DNA of 64,000 nucleotides from Termitomyces sp. T153 (taxonomy: Eukaryota; Basidiomycota; Agaricomycetes; Agaricales; Lyophyllaceae): NCBI GenBank assembly GCA_018296165.2, contig JACKQL020000122.1:62001-126000 (forward strand), written 5' to 3'. The notes below the pieces were generated by a model that saw only the letters and a program-made list of their open reading frames with translations, made no database searches and was not told the DNA's origin. Positions 35,935 through 46,706 of this stretch are shown one piece after another. Made by a program: the position numbers and the translations under genes. The stretch's first letter is position 1; the number at the start of each line of letters is the position of its first letter.

Positions 35935-38250
35935 ATGCCAGGGAAAAGTGACACTTCTTTCTCGAAACCTCCCTCCAATGGACCAGATCCAATTCTTCTT
36001 ACTCTCTTTGCGAATCGTTTCATGAGTGTCGCTGAAGCTATGGGTCGTTCGCTCCAACAAACTTCCATTAGCACCAATATCAAAGAGCGCCTTGACTTCT
36101 CTTGTGCCCTATTTGCCCCTGATGGAGATCTGGTAGCGAATGCGCCATTCATCCCTATTCACTTAGGATCTATGAGCTTGTAGGTTTATCAGCACCCCTC
36201 AATTTCTTTAACTTAATTCGATCTAGTGCCGTCAAATATCAGATGAAACTACATGGAAAAACCCTCAAAGAAGGTGATGTGTTAATGACAAATTCACCCT
36301 ATGCTGGGGGCTCGTGAGTATTCTGTTACGTCGCTCCAACATCAAAAGTCAATCGAGCCTCTACCACAGCCATCTTCCAGATATTACGATCATCACACCA
36401 GTGTTCGACTCCAACACAAAAGAAATCATATTTTTCACCGCGTCGCGTGGCCATCATGCCGATATTGGTGGAATATTGCCTGGCTCAATGCCTCCTACCT
36501 CCGTCAACATTTTTGAAGAGGGTGCCGAGATAGAAAGCTTCAAAATCGTCGACGGAGGCGTGTTCGATCACAACGGGCTAGTGGAATACATGGTTGAGAA
36601 GCCTAGCCAATACCCAGGCAGTTCTGGATGCAGGAACATCCGTGACGTTGAGAGCGACCTCAAGGCAGTACGTGTGTTAAGTTTAGCATCGTGATGAGCA
36701 TAGATTGACCTCCTGTCTCAGCAAATCGCTGCCAATCATAAGGGTATTCAACTCATCCATGCAAGTACGTGGGTCAGGAAGTTTGCAAGTATGGCCACAT
36801 GGAACTAACTGTCACTTCAGTCGTCGAGGACTATGGCCTTGCTACTGTACAGGAGTATATGTATCACATCCGCGCCAACGCCGAAATGTCCGTCAGAAAT
36901 CTCCTTCGGGATGTAGCCAAACGTGCAGGTACAAATGTGCTTAGCGCAATTGATTATCTGGATGATGGCTCTCCTGTATGTCTACTTCCTGTTCTGACAC
37001 CTAAGCCAGTGTAATTGAAATTCGGCAGATTAATCTTCGGGTAGAAATCCACGAGAGCCAGGGGTCTGCTGTTCTTGACTTTGAGGGTACGGGATTCGAA
37101 GTACGAGGAAACCTTAATGCCCCGATTTCTGTGGTACATTCTGCCGTCATCTATTGCATGCGGGCAATGCTTGATGTCGACATCCCACTAAATGCCGGGT
37201 GTCTAGTACCGTTGGAAAGTGTGTTCAACCTTATCTTCAAAAGACGCCAATAAAACTGATCAAGCGTAGTCAAAATTCCACAGAAATCCCTTCTTTCACC
37301 GTCACGCACGGCTGCTGTGTGTGGTGGTAACGTTCTTACATCTCAGCGAATTGTAGATGTTGTTCTTAAAGCCTTCCATGCTGCCGCGGCCAGCCAAGGG
37401 TGTACAAAGTAAGGAATAACTTTATTAGATTGTCTTTCATCCTTAACACTGCGTTAGCAACTTGACATTCGGCACGGGTGGTAAAGACACAGATGGCAAA
37501 GCCGTTGCCGGGTGGGGTTACTATGAGGTACATTCGAGTCCTATTTCACCCCCCTCTACCCTTTAACTCTCATACCACATTGACAGACAATTGCTGGGGG
37601 TTCAGGAGCCGGGCCAGGGTGGCATGGAACGGATGGCGTTCACACCCATATTACTAACACGCGTATTGGAGACGTTGAGATTCTCGAACGGCGCTACCCT
37701 GTGATACTCCACCAATTCGGTCTGCGCCACGGTTCCGCCGGATTGGGAAAATGGCACGGCGGTGAAGGCGTCGTTCGTGATATTGAGTTTTTGGAGCCGA
37801 TCCAGGTATCTATCCTTTCTGAGGTATGTTCGGTCTCGTCCCGCGACACGCGTGGGATGATACGAAGTCACCTTGCGAGCAGTTCCCTGACTGACGGATT
37901 TTTGCGATATGATTTATTAGAGACGTACACGACAACCATACGGCATGGAAGGAGGAGGACCAGGTGGGTTGGGCAGGAACACCTGGGTCAAACGCCTGCG
38001 CACAGAAGACGGGGACCTCGACTCACATGTACGGTACAGTACTATTCCCACTCGTGAAATCAATATTGGTGGGAAGGCAACGGTGTACATGGGGAAAGGA
38101 GATCGCTTGGTCATCGAGACGCCAGGTGGTGGTGCCTGGGGCGTGGATGAGGGTGCGGTTCATGGGAAAAAGGTTATTGCTCATCACGTTAAGGCATGGG
38201 AACCCCGAGGTTCTGTTGCGGAGCGGACGGCTGCCCAGGCCGGATTTTGA
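35935..38250 (+). CDS. Hydantoinase B / 5-oxoprolinase C-terminal half
   Basis: This protein matches only the hydantoinase B part of eukaryotic 5-oxoprolinase, an ATP-dependent enzyme that opens 5-oxoproline in the glutathione cycle. After a short novel start ([16 protein letters not shown]) it reads [91 protein letters not shown] and [14 protein letters not shown] sequence ([20 protein letters not shown]), ending [13 protein letters not shown]. About eight introns join in frame. The N-terminal ATPase-like hydantoinase A half of roughly 700 residues is absent, and no sequence for it lies upstream. It is either a stand-alone B subunit or a 5'-truncated copy of a full gene elsewhere. Confidence 0.85.
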
Positions 38251-39339
38251 TGAACATCTGTGTATCTTTCTTTTTGTCTGCATACATGTGTTGTACTCTG
38301 GTGATCGATTGGAGGGCGATGTTTTCACACAAGTCAGGTGTGTAAGTGTTCGATGTATTGTGGAGAACAGTTGGAGCATGGTGTGAATTTTTGTTATCTA
38401 CTCGAGTCTATACGCAAGACAAATTATCACAAGGTGTGTAAGTGTTCGATGTATTGTGTGGAACAGTTGGAGCATGGTGTCGATTTTTGTTACCCTCTTT
38501 ACGCAAGACAAATTATCACAAGGATTCTCGTGGTGAGTCACGGTGATTCTATTTCATCATGGAAATACAGATGGATTCATTACCCCGGTATCGGGATTTC
38601 CTTAAAAAGCAATGCGTCGCACCGAGGGATCGTTCCCACAATTCGTCATACCAATTGTATACTCCCGAGTGCTCTTTTCGGAAGCGAGCCCGTCCAGATA
38701 CCTAGACAGTGGAAACTAAATATTCATAATAACCTTGAACTGTGATTGACTCAAAATTAGAATTGTTTGTTCAGTCATCGTGCTTGAAATCATCCTTGAA
38801 CGGAGAACAAAGCCCGTACCTTGATGTTAATTTGGGACTACTAGGTACTCATGACTGATATCTTTTTCATGTGGTCTGAGAGCCAAAGTTCGGCACACAG
38901 AAGACTAGTTTAGGTTCTGAAGCGGGCAATATTAAAGTCGCTTTCACACGAAGAAGTTTCAATATCCAGTGTTCCGTGTGTAAAATCCATCATAACAGGG
39001 TACAACTGTCTACATTGGACTGGAATTTCTCTCGGTCTGAATTCTCTGAACATGGTAAGTCAATCCGGTAAGTTCGGATGATACAGTGCGGTTAGACACT
39101 AATATCCGTGAAGGTGATAAATGCCGATCGAGCGGCTGTTTCTAGGCCTTGATCCTCCGGGAACGAAGGACACTAGAAGATCGAAATGATGATATCATAA
39201 GAAGTAGATATGAGAAAGCCACCAAGTGTGTGACGAGAAACATGTTACCGATTTTGGCTGTCATTACATTCATGGCCCACCAGAGGAGAATTTTCCTGTC
39301 GAAAAATTTTGTGACGCACATAGGACATCTGATATATTT
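38251..39339. other. Intergenic with a 96 bp tandem repeat
   Basis: Apart from the tandem repeat at 38336-38523 I see no gene. The remainder is ordinary sequence with short open frames. Confidence 0.4.
38336..38523 (+). repeat. Tandem repeat, two units of about 96 bp
   Basis: Unit 1 runs 38336-38431 and unit 2 from 38432 to about 38523. Both begin AGGTGTGTAAGTGTTCGATG and both end with GCAAGACAAATTATCACA. Unit 2 is a few bases shorter, with the difference lying just before the shared end. A third copy breaks off after its first bases. It lies 85 bp downstream of the hydantoinase-B stop, so it is probably in or near the 3' untranslated region. Confidence 0.8.
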
Positions 39340-39609
39340 TTATTGAACTTCAGGCACAGTGTCGGAATTATGACGATTTTCGCTCCGGCTTCGTAGTGCC
39401 CATCCGACTCGGCGATCTTTCCTTCGATATACACATGAACACTGCGAAAATAGCAACGCGACGAAACATGCACAGAGAGTTGTTCCAGAACAAGAGGTAA
39501 GTGTGAAAACGGACTGGCAGACTCCGGCGGCAAATACCGTCGGCACTGCCGCATTTTCGGCAACCCCAGAAATTGACGCCTTGATCGAACTTTTCCACTC
39601 TTCACTCAT
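39340..39609 (-). CDS. Small hypothetical ORF, doubtful
   Basis: ATG-started frame of 89 codons beginning MSEEWKSSIKASISGVAENA, followed by a hydrophobic stretch. It starts only 38 bp from the divergent PX-domain gene. No family is recognised, and it may be one exon of a longer gene. The second frame over 39270-39500 also looks coding-like (IEGKIAESDGHYEAGAKIVI). Confidence 0.25.
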   Translation of the reverse strand: MSEEWKSSIKASISGVAENAAVPTVFAAGVCQSVFTLTSCSGTTLCACFVALLFSQCSCVYRRKDRRVGWALRSRSENRHNSDTVPEVQ

Positions 39610-39647
39610 GTTTTTGATCTTAGCATCACACTCACGAACATCATAGC

Positions 39648-40515
39648 ATGGTCAAAAATATTACCCCTATCTCCGGTCCTGCCTCAGCACCTCCTTCCCA
39701 ACCGGTGCATCCCTTTGCGAACAGTAAATCCTTTCTCGAGATAATACCCAATGGAATTGACATCGAAGAAGAGTCACGCCTCTATGATGAACTTGTTCAG
39801 GCAAGCCAATTCTCGAATGTACCTTTCATTTAATTTAATAAGGATTGTTTTCTTTCTACTAGGATCAAGAATTCGACAGGCGTTCCGTAGCTAGCGCGCC
39901 AGGTTCATTAGACTTTCAGCGACCTCCGTCGGTGTTTTCAAAAGACATCTGGTTAGATGATAATACAGGTTCGGGGAGTAGTTTGGCGTTTGCGCAGGAT
40001 GTGAGGATAAATGGGTGGACAAGTGTAGGAGATAAGCCCGAGCGGGGGTATATTGGTGAGATCTACCGCTCAAATAACTTTATTGCAAGGCCTGAACTTG
40101 GTATGGTTTTTGAGCAGTTTATGACTGTGCCATTCGGACTAAAGAGGTCAGGTGCCTTCCGTCATCCGTATAGTGCTTTTGATGCTCACGACAATTTCAT
40201 CTTGTAGGGAACTACGATACACGCGCACAAACGATACAGTGACTTTGACGAACTAGAGACTGTTTTGCGGCGTACGCTTCCAGTATGCAACAACTTCTTT
40301 ATATGGCTTTCAAAGCTCATTCTCATAATTTCAACCATTTCCAGCGATCCCAACGACATTTTGTCCCTGTCCTTCCTCCCAAATCCCCTCTATCGCGTTA
40401 TAGACCAGCTTTCCTCGACCGACGGCGACGGCTCCTTCAATCTTGGCTCTCAGCAGTGTTACTACACCCTGATGTTGGTGGTTCAAAAGCCGTCAGGGTG
40501 TGGGTTATGAGTTAG
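39648..40515 (+). CDS. PX-domain protein, Ypt35-like
   Basis: Small protein with a phox-homology domain, which binds phosphatidylinositol 3-phosphate on endosomal membranes. The N-terminal region (MVKNITPISGPASAPPSQPV) is disordered. The PX domain is split by introns but joins cleanly: GYIVYDCAIRTKEGTTIHAH, then KRYSDFDELETVLRRTLP, then the proline-rich loop PVLPPKSPLSRYRPAFLDRR with RRRLLQSWLSAVLLHP. The basic RYSDF and RYRPAF positions are the expected lipid-binding residues. The protein ends soon after the domain at a TAG at 40513-40515, which matches the small fungal Ypt35 type. Confidence 0.85.
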
Positions 40516-40756
40516 TTTGCTTTTTCTTATGATTTGATTACTTATTGTATTTCTGCGTGTCTGGACTAATTAATTTCCTATGCCGTTGGACTTTTCGATC
40601 TTTGTACACTATATTTTGTAAACCGGATAGATTTGTGTACTAGTACGCCACGCATTTCCTTCTGCAAACGGGAAATCGTGGGTCTAGATTATGAGTGATT
40701 TGAAATAATGATCCATGGCGCGCGCCAATCATCAATCTAATCTTTGTTGTCCATCC

Positions 40757-42222
40757 ATGACCAGTATATCCTCCTCATTACAACTCGCAATCCCTCTTCA
40801 CGTCTCATACATCAAAGCGCTTGGCGACGTAAGTGTGCTTCGTTTCGTTTCTGATTAATATCAATCATCTCATGTATGGCTGAACAGAATAAGGATGATC
40901 TCACGTACCACCTAACAGCGCATCTGCGCATGAACGCGGTCTACTGGGGACTGACAGCGCTTTGTATCATGGGACACAAGGAAGCGCTACCGAGGGAAGA
41001 GACGATTGAGTTTGTGATGAGCTGTTGGGACGATGAGGCAGGTTTGCGCTTTCGACTTATGTCTATGTTATCGTTTCTTGCATTACTTGCATTATGCATA
41101 TTCTGACACGATGACCATACAGGCGCATTCGGCGCTCACCCGGACCACGACGCGCACCTCCATTCTACACTCAGTGCCATTCAAATTCTTCTCATGCAGA
41201 ATGCCTTAGACCGTATCGATATTCACCGTGTCGTCAAATGTGCGTTTTTCTTTTTCTCGCTCCGTCATCCTTTTCTCCTCCACTCACTGATTTCTCTCCA
41301 GTCATACTTTCCCTCCATCAACCCTCTGGTGTTTTCGCGGGCGACTCCTTCGGAGAAACTGACACTCGCTTCCTCTACTGCGCCGTCAGCGCCCTCTCTC
41401 TTCTTGGTCAGCTACACCTTCTCGATGGTGAGGCCAAAGAACGTACAGTAAACTATATCGTGAGGTGTAGGAATTTTGATGGTGGGTTCGGGAGTGTGGT
41501 CGGGGCAGAGAGTCATGCAGCGCAAGGTGGTTTGTTGTTTTCAATTTCTCCAAATAGCGCTGACTTGTTTTACTGGGACGTAGTTTTTGTGTGTGTAGCC
41601 GCTCTCGCGATTCTGGATAGACTCGATGCGGTCGATGAAGAAACGCTTGGGTGGTGGTTGTGCGAGCGCCAGCTACCGAATGGTGGGTTGAATGGGCGAC
41701 CAGAGAAGTTGGAGGATGTACGTTCCCTTCTGTTTTACCCTTTTCGCCCCTTCATATGCTTCCTCTCGAAACTAGAAGGTTCCTGACGGTCTTATGTTTA
41801 CGACTAGGTGTGCTACAGCTTTTGGGTCCTCTCAGCGATGTCGATCCTCGATAAAATACCCTGGATTGACGTGGATAAGCTAATTGGGTTCATCCTCTCC
41901 GCACAGGTACCCTCTTCCTCGACTTCCTTGTCCTTCTGCGTCCAATATAAATCCCACAGGACCTTGAAGGAGGAGGCATTGCTGATCGCCCAGGCGACAT
42001 GGCGGACGTTTTCCATACGCTTTTTGGTGTCGCAGGTGCGTGACCTTTGCTTTGCTTGCTTGCTTACTCTTGTCTCTCCCCTGACCTGTCTGTATAGGAC
42101 TCTCCTTACTTGGTTACCCAGGACTGCAGGATCTCGATCCCGTCTACTGCATGCCTGCGGACTTGATTGAGAAGAAGGGTCTCCGAAAGCCATGGAAAGC
42201 ACTCGAGAGGAGGACGGCGTAA
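40757..42222 (+). CDS. BET2: Rab geranylgeranyltransferase subunit beta
   Basis: Catalytic beta subunit of type II geranylgeranyltransferase, which adds lipid to the C-terminal cysteines of Rab GTPases. The start [20 protein letters not shown] is at 40757. Prenyltransferase helical repeats follow: [18 protein letters not shown], then [40 protein letters not shown] and [20 protein letters not shown]. The catalytic zinc ligands can be placed: aspartate and cysteine in LEDVCYSFW and histidine in [16 protein letters not shown]. Five or six introns join in frame, and the protein ends at a TAA at 42220-42222, within the usual length of about 330 residues. Confidence 0.94.
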
Positions 42223-43980
42223 GTGGTTAGAGAGGGTGTCAGGACATCTCCTGGAATCAGAGGCGTTCAGCTGGATTGGAATTGACATTGGAACTAAGGG
42301 GAATGGACGAAAAGGTCAAGTCTTCTATCCTCTTCTATCCTCAATTAAGGATATCTTGACCGTACCGGTGGTGTATACAGTGTATGCTGATTCCCGTGGT
42401 TTGGAATAGACATACGCCTGTACATGGCATACGTCGATCCCTTCTGCAAGCACCAGACATCAACACACTGCAAATCAAAACATGTCTCTTCTCACTGGGG
42501 CTGGAATTTTTACAGTATGACATTGCATCATCCCAACACTAACTCCCATCTCCATTTTCGACGATGCTTGGTAACGCCTTTTGCTGTCTTGAGGTTCTCT
42601 TCAGACTTTTCGATCTCTCGAATCAAAAACGTGTGAATCTCTCTCGAAATCTGCTTGTCTATACATTGATGTGTTTTGGCGTCTTCCTCTCGGACATTTT
42701 AGTATCCAATTCTCATCAATTATCCGGCCTGTCATGGCTACATGTCTTCAAACAGTCATATGTACATTACCGTACTACTCAAACTTTCCCGACATTCTGA
42801 TTCTGATTATATGATCGATGAGTACGTATACACATGTATATCATAGTATGCATATGCATGCACATCACAAGCGGCTTATACTTATGCACATACGCGGATT
42901 AGAAGCTGTTACCGATACACATCCATATCTGCGTGTACATACGCGCGCTCGAACAGGTAAATGCGTAAAGTATATGATAGATACGTATTTGTCTTCACCG
43001 GCCATACCCATAGAATTCTTCGTGTAGATTCACGCCTCGTATCAATCAAGGGGAAAGAACTTGAACCCGATTCAAGGATATCTACTACGCACGTTCGAGA
43101 TCCCTTCGGCCGGCGGTACTGGTATGTACCGATGGATCATAAGATATTTCTGGAAGAACATACATACAATGTGCGTGAATATAGTCGAGAAAATCCGACA
43201 TATAACCATAGAATCACTGACTCGGATCAAAATCGCAAGGCAACCGAATCAGAAGCGAGCTGAATCCGATTCAGCTCCTGCGTACGTAGAGTGCGTATAA
43301 TCGGATGTTATGAACAAGCGAATTGTGCCGCCGGTCGCCGCCAGTGGTGCAATTTACGTCCAAATTCGAACTCACTGGTCACAACATATGATATGTCATA
43401 CTGTACGTACACTGGGCTCATCGCAAGCCCGGTCCATGCGTGTAGCAGCCGTAATCATCACATGTGAAAGTTGATTACTACCCACAGATACCCATACGAC
43501 TTAGATACGACAGCATGATTGTACATGTATATACTCGTATCTGCAGGTGCATATGCAAACTTGCCGATGATGACGCGCAGGGATAGATTGACATATAATG
43601 CACGTGTCTAAAGTTCATCAAGATTGGTCAATATGTACACTATCGGTTGTTAAGCTTTTAAGATCCAAGAGATAGAGATCAATGGAATTTGTGACTTGGT
43701 TCGGACAGAATTCGGAATTTGGGGTGAGTGAATTACGCCACTCGTATCATAAGGCTCCACACACCACACTTGAAGTTTAGATAAACGTCATACAAGTGAC
43801 ATGCGTGATTTACTTCGAATTCGTAGCTCTGTCAAGGTTGTAAGAGAAACTATCAGTTAGTCTTATCATGATCCGGATATGTAGATAGATTGACACAGTA
43901 CACAGCATTACGCGCACGCCTCGACAACCATTTCTCTCTTCCCCTCGCTCACTCGCTAGGAGGGGCCTCCTCATGATCAA
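42223..43980. other. Long intergenic region rich in alternating purine-pyrimidine DNA
   Basis: No gene is supported in this 1.7 kb. From about 42820 to 43560 there are many short alternating purine-pyrimidine runs, for example 42821-42840 and 42846-42865, and repeated TACGTA, CATATG and GCATGC palindromes. The right end should hold the 3' flank of the GNAT-Mss4 gene. No tRNA was recognised. Confidence 0.4.
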
Positions 43981-45375
43981 TCAGCACGATATCCAACTCT
44001 CCTACACGCGACCCAAAACTCTTCTCCTCCCTCCTCGCTCCACCCAAGCGGACCGAGATCACATTCCGCACACGCGATAAGCTTCAGTGGACGTCCTAGA
44101 ATCAATATCACAACATCACAATGCTCGATTCAGTATCCCCATATACGAACACGAACAGTAAAAGGGATTGCAATGTGGGCAAACTCACCATTCCCACCCT
44201 GCGTAACCCCATGCACAGGTCTCGAAAACCCGATGTTCTCAAACTGCATCGGGGTGGGCTTGATGAGCCACCAGTCGGTGTTTTCCGGCGGATCTGGAAG
44301 CGTGGCGAGGAGCGTTTGTGGGGGGAGTTGCGGTGGATCCATCTATGTGACATAAAATCAGATTATCAGTATCTGGGTTCCAGAGTTGCCCGAAGAAAAG
44401 AAGGGCTAGAGGAAGAAGAAGAAGGAGCAGACCTTAACACTAGCGCGCCTCACATATTCCGCTACACCCTTCTTCAGTATGAAGCTCCCGCACCCGGATC
44501 TTGGGCATAGGATATCAAACCTGTTCACCGGGACGCTCTCTTTTCCTTCGTGTGAGCCTAAAAGATCATTAATACCACCTTTATACGACTCGAACAGCTT
44601 CGCAGTCGGCCGTGGACGCTTGGAGGAGCGCTGCAGCGCATCCCACAAATTCGCGCGCATCTGAGTTTCCTGTTCCGAAGTAGACGTTCCGGAGCCTAAC
44701 GCGAGTGCCTCTTCTACTGTCTTAGGGACTTCGGGGGGCGCAACCGAGGCGGAGTCACCGTGCGGGGTATAGGTATCAAAAAGGATCCTCATCTCATGCC
44801 ACTTATCCTTCCCATGCACAACTCCCGATATACCCATCCACTCAAATCCTGCCTTCTCATAGAACCCTCGCATACCCTCTTTCGTAATCAACAGTACCCT
44901 TGTATACTGACCTTTCTCTTTCAACTTGGCGATGTACGTCTTCAAAAGATTGGATGCGACACCTTTGTGTCTGTGTTCAGGAGCAACACAGACGGAGTGG
45001 ATACAAACAGAGGCAGAGGATGGGACGTGGCTTGACATGGAGAGGTGTGTGAGGGTTAAGGAAGGGGAGAGGGTGGCGCAGATGTAGCCGATCAAGACGC
45101 GTGGCGGTCCTGGGAGGTAGGCGCCTAGAAAAAGGTCGCTTGCTTGAGATTGGCGGTATCTTTGTAACACTCAAGTAGAGATCATTAAAGTGAGAAGGTA
45201 TAGACGTACTTGAAGGCATCTAGAGAAGCTGCCTCATCAGGTGGGTAACCTAGAGATGTATTAAAGCAATTATTGCCACGAACAGATGTGATATACCTTG
45301 AACTTCAATCTTATAAGCCGCGTCAACATCAGAGGGCGCGATCCAGTCGTATTCAACGTTCAAAGATGGAGTCAT
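43981..45375 (-). CDS. GNAT acetyltransferase fused to Mss4-like domain
   Basis: Two-domain protein. The N-terminal half is a GNAT N-acetyltransferase: LNVEYDWIAPSDVDAAYKIE, GYPPDEAASLDAFKYRQSQA, then the acetyl-CoA loop region VCVAPEHRHKGVASNLLKTY and GFYEKAGFEWMG. The C-terminal half matches Mss4/RABIF, a zinc-binding chaperone or exchange factor for Rab GTPases: RFDILCPRSGCGSFILKKGV, DWWLIKPTPMQFENIGFSRP and KLIACAECDLGPLGW. The zinc cysteines are in CPRSGC and CAEC. The last exon follows a GTGAGT intron and ends at a TGA at 43981-43983. An in-frame ATG at 45438 would add 21 residues; 45375 (MTPSLNVEYDW) fits the domain better. The two halves are joined in one frame across ordinary introns. 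Confidence 0.87.
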
Positions 45376-45438
45376 CGCGTGTAAGCACTTGTCAAAGATG
45401 CGCGTGTCGCCGTATATCAGCCCGCACGTGCATCGCAT

Positions 45439-46706
45439 CAAATTCCCGCGATCATCCGAGAGTTTTACTGGCCACGCGAGGTTAACATTTTGACGGTTGA
45501 CCTACTTTAAACACGCACTACAATTCAAAGAAAAGAAGGAAAAAATACATTATTCCTTCGTTCGACTGGTATAAATATCGTTTGGTCTTACTTATTTGAT
45601 ATTTTCCAGACACCATTATTCAAGTTTAGCCACCGTGACATGATTGCCTGCGTTTTTTATGAAGAAGTAACGAATGGTTGTAGGATTTCCTGATTGTGTC
45701 CGTGTTCTGTCGTGAGGAAACCTGGATACATTGACAAGTCCCTCCCAGCCACATCCCCTGCAACCATCATATAAACCCGTAGCGCCGTCCTCTGCCAACA
45801 GCCACAGTACTCCCCCTTCTGTATGCCCACCGCCCACCACATGTGTCTCCCGCGCAAATCAACGGCGCTCGTATGCCCGTTTGATTGTTGCACTCTCATC
45901 TTGTGAGTGCCATCACATGTCCATCGTCCCAATGTCGCGCCACCACCACCACTTCTTCCGCCTCCACTACTACCATTGACAGGGGACACCCACCCTTCCG
46001 CCCGGAGATGCTGGAGGAAGTTCCGTTGCTGGTGGCGGAACTGGAGCCGAATTACTCATCTCCCCGCAATTCAACCAGGCCACGCAGCGTTCCTCGAGAG
46101 TACCCAAGGGTACACATACACCGTCAGTGCGCGTGGCTCTTCTCCCGCTAGCGGCAGTAGAAGTAGGAGCGGAAGTATAAGTGGAGGTGGGCAGCAGCAG
46201 AGGTAACAGCGGGCGCGGTAACCATTGCGGGTGTGGTGAGGGGATTTGCGATGAACATGTTGCTCAGTGTGCTTGTGCAGAGGAATAAGGATGAAGAGAT
46301 GGTTGGTGGACCGGAGGGGTAGATGGATAGAGGTGGGGGGAGGAGGGAGAACACTCAGGAAGACAGTGGACTTTATCTTTTGTGTGTGTTTCGATTTCTG
46401 ATTAGCTCTGTGCGGACAGTATTTTTCCTTTGTATTCGTGTACATGTACCTGTCATGTACTTTTGTGTACTTACTAAATCTTTTTCGACGAAATCTTGTC
46501 ATGATTGATGCAGATAGGCTCACGTTGTGGCTTTAAATATGCAGTATGCGTGCCAACTAGGCATACTATTCCTCAGAACTCAGTTGTTTGAATGTTCATG
46601 TAGAGCTCGTACTCTGAGCCTTGCTGATCTAGATCTGACCATCTCACAATATTTCACACTCATACACTCCACTAGTCCCTCAATTCAATGAGGGACTCGT
46701 ATTTAC
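45439..46706. other. Low-complexity region, no confident gene
   Basis: Several overlapping frames on both strands are open between 45600 and 46520, helped by proline/serine or glycine-rich composition. None has a credible start, splice pattern and family match together. A plus-strand frame ends in a glycine/serine-rich tail near 46205. A decayed or low-complexity secreted-protein gene cannot be excluded. Confidence 0.3.

Noticed and set aside
45600..46520. Several 80-150 codon open frames on both strands
   Set aside because: They overlap each other in low-complexity DNA, mostly lack an ATG and show no splice pattern or family match. Retained only as a low-complexity region.
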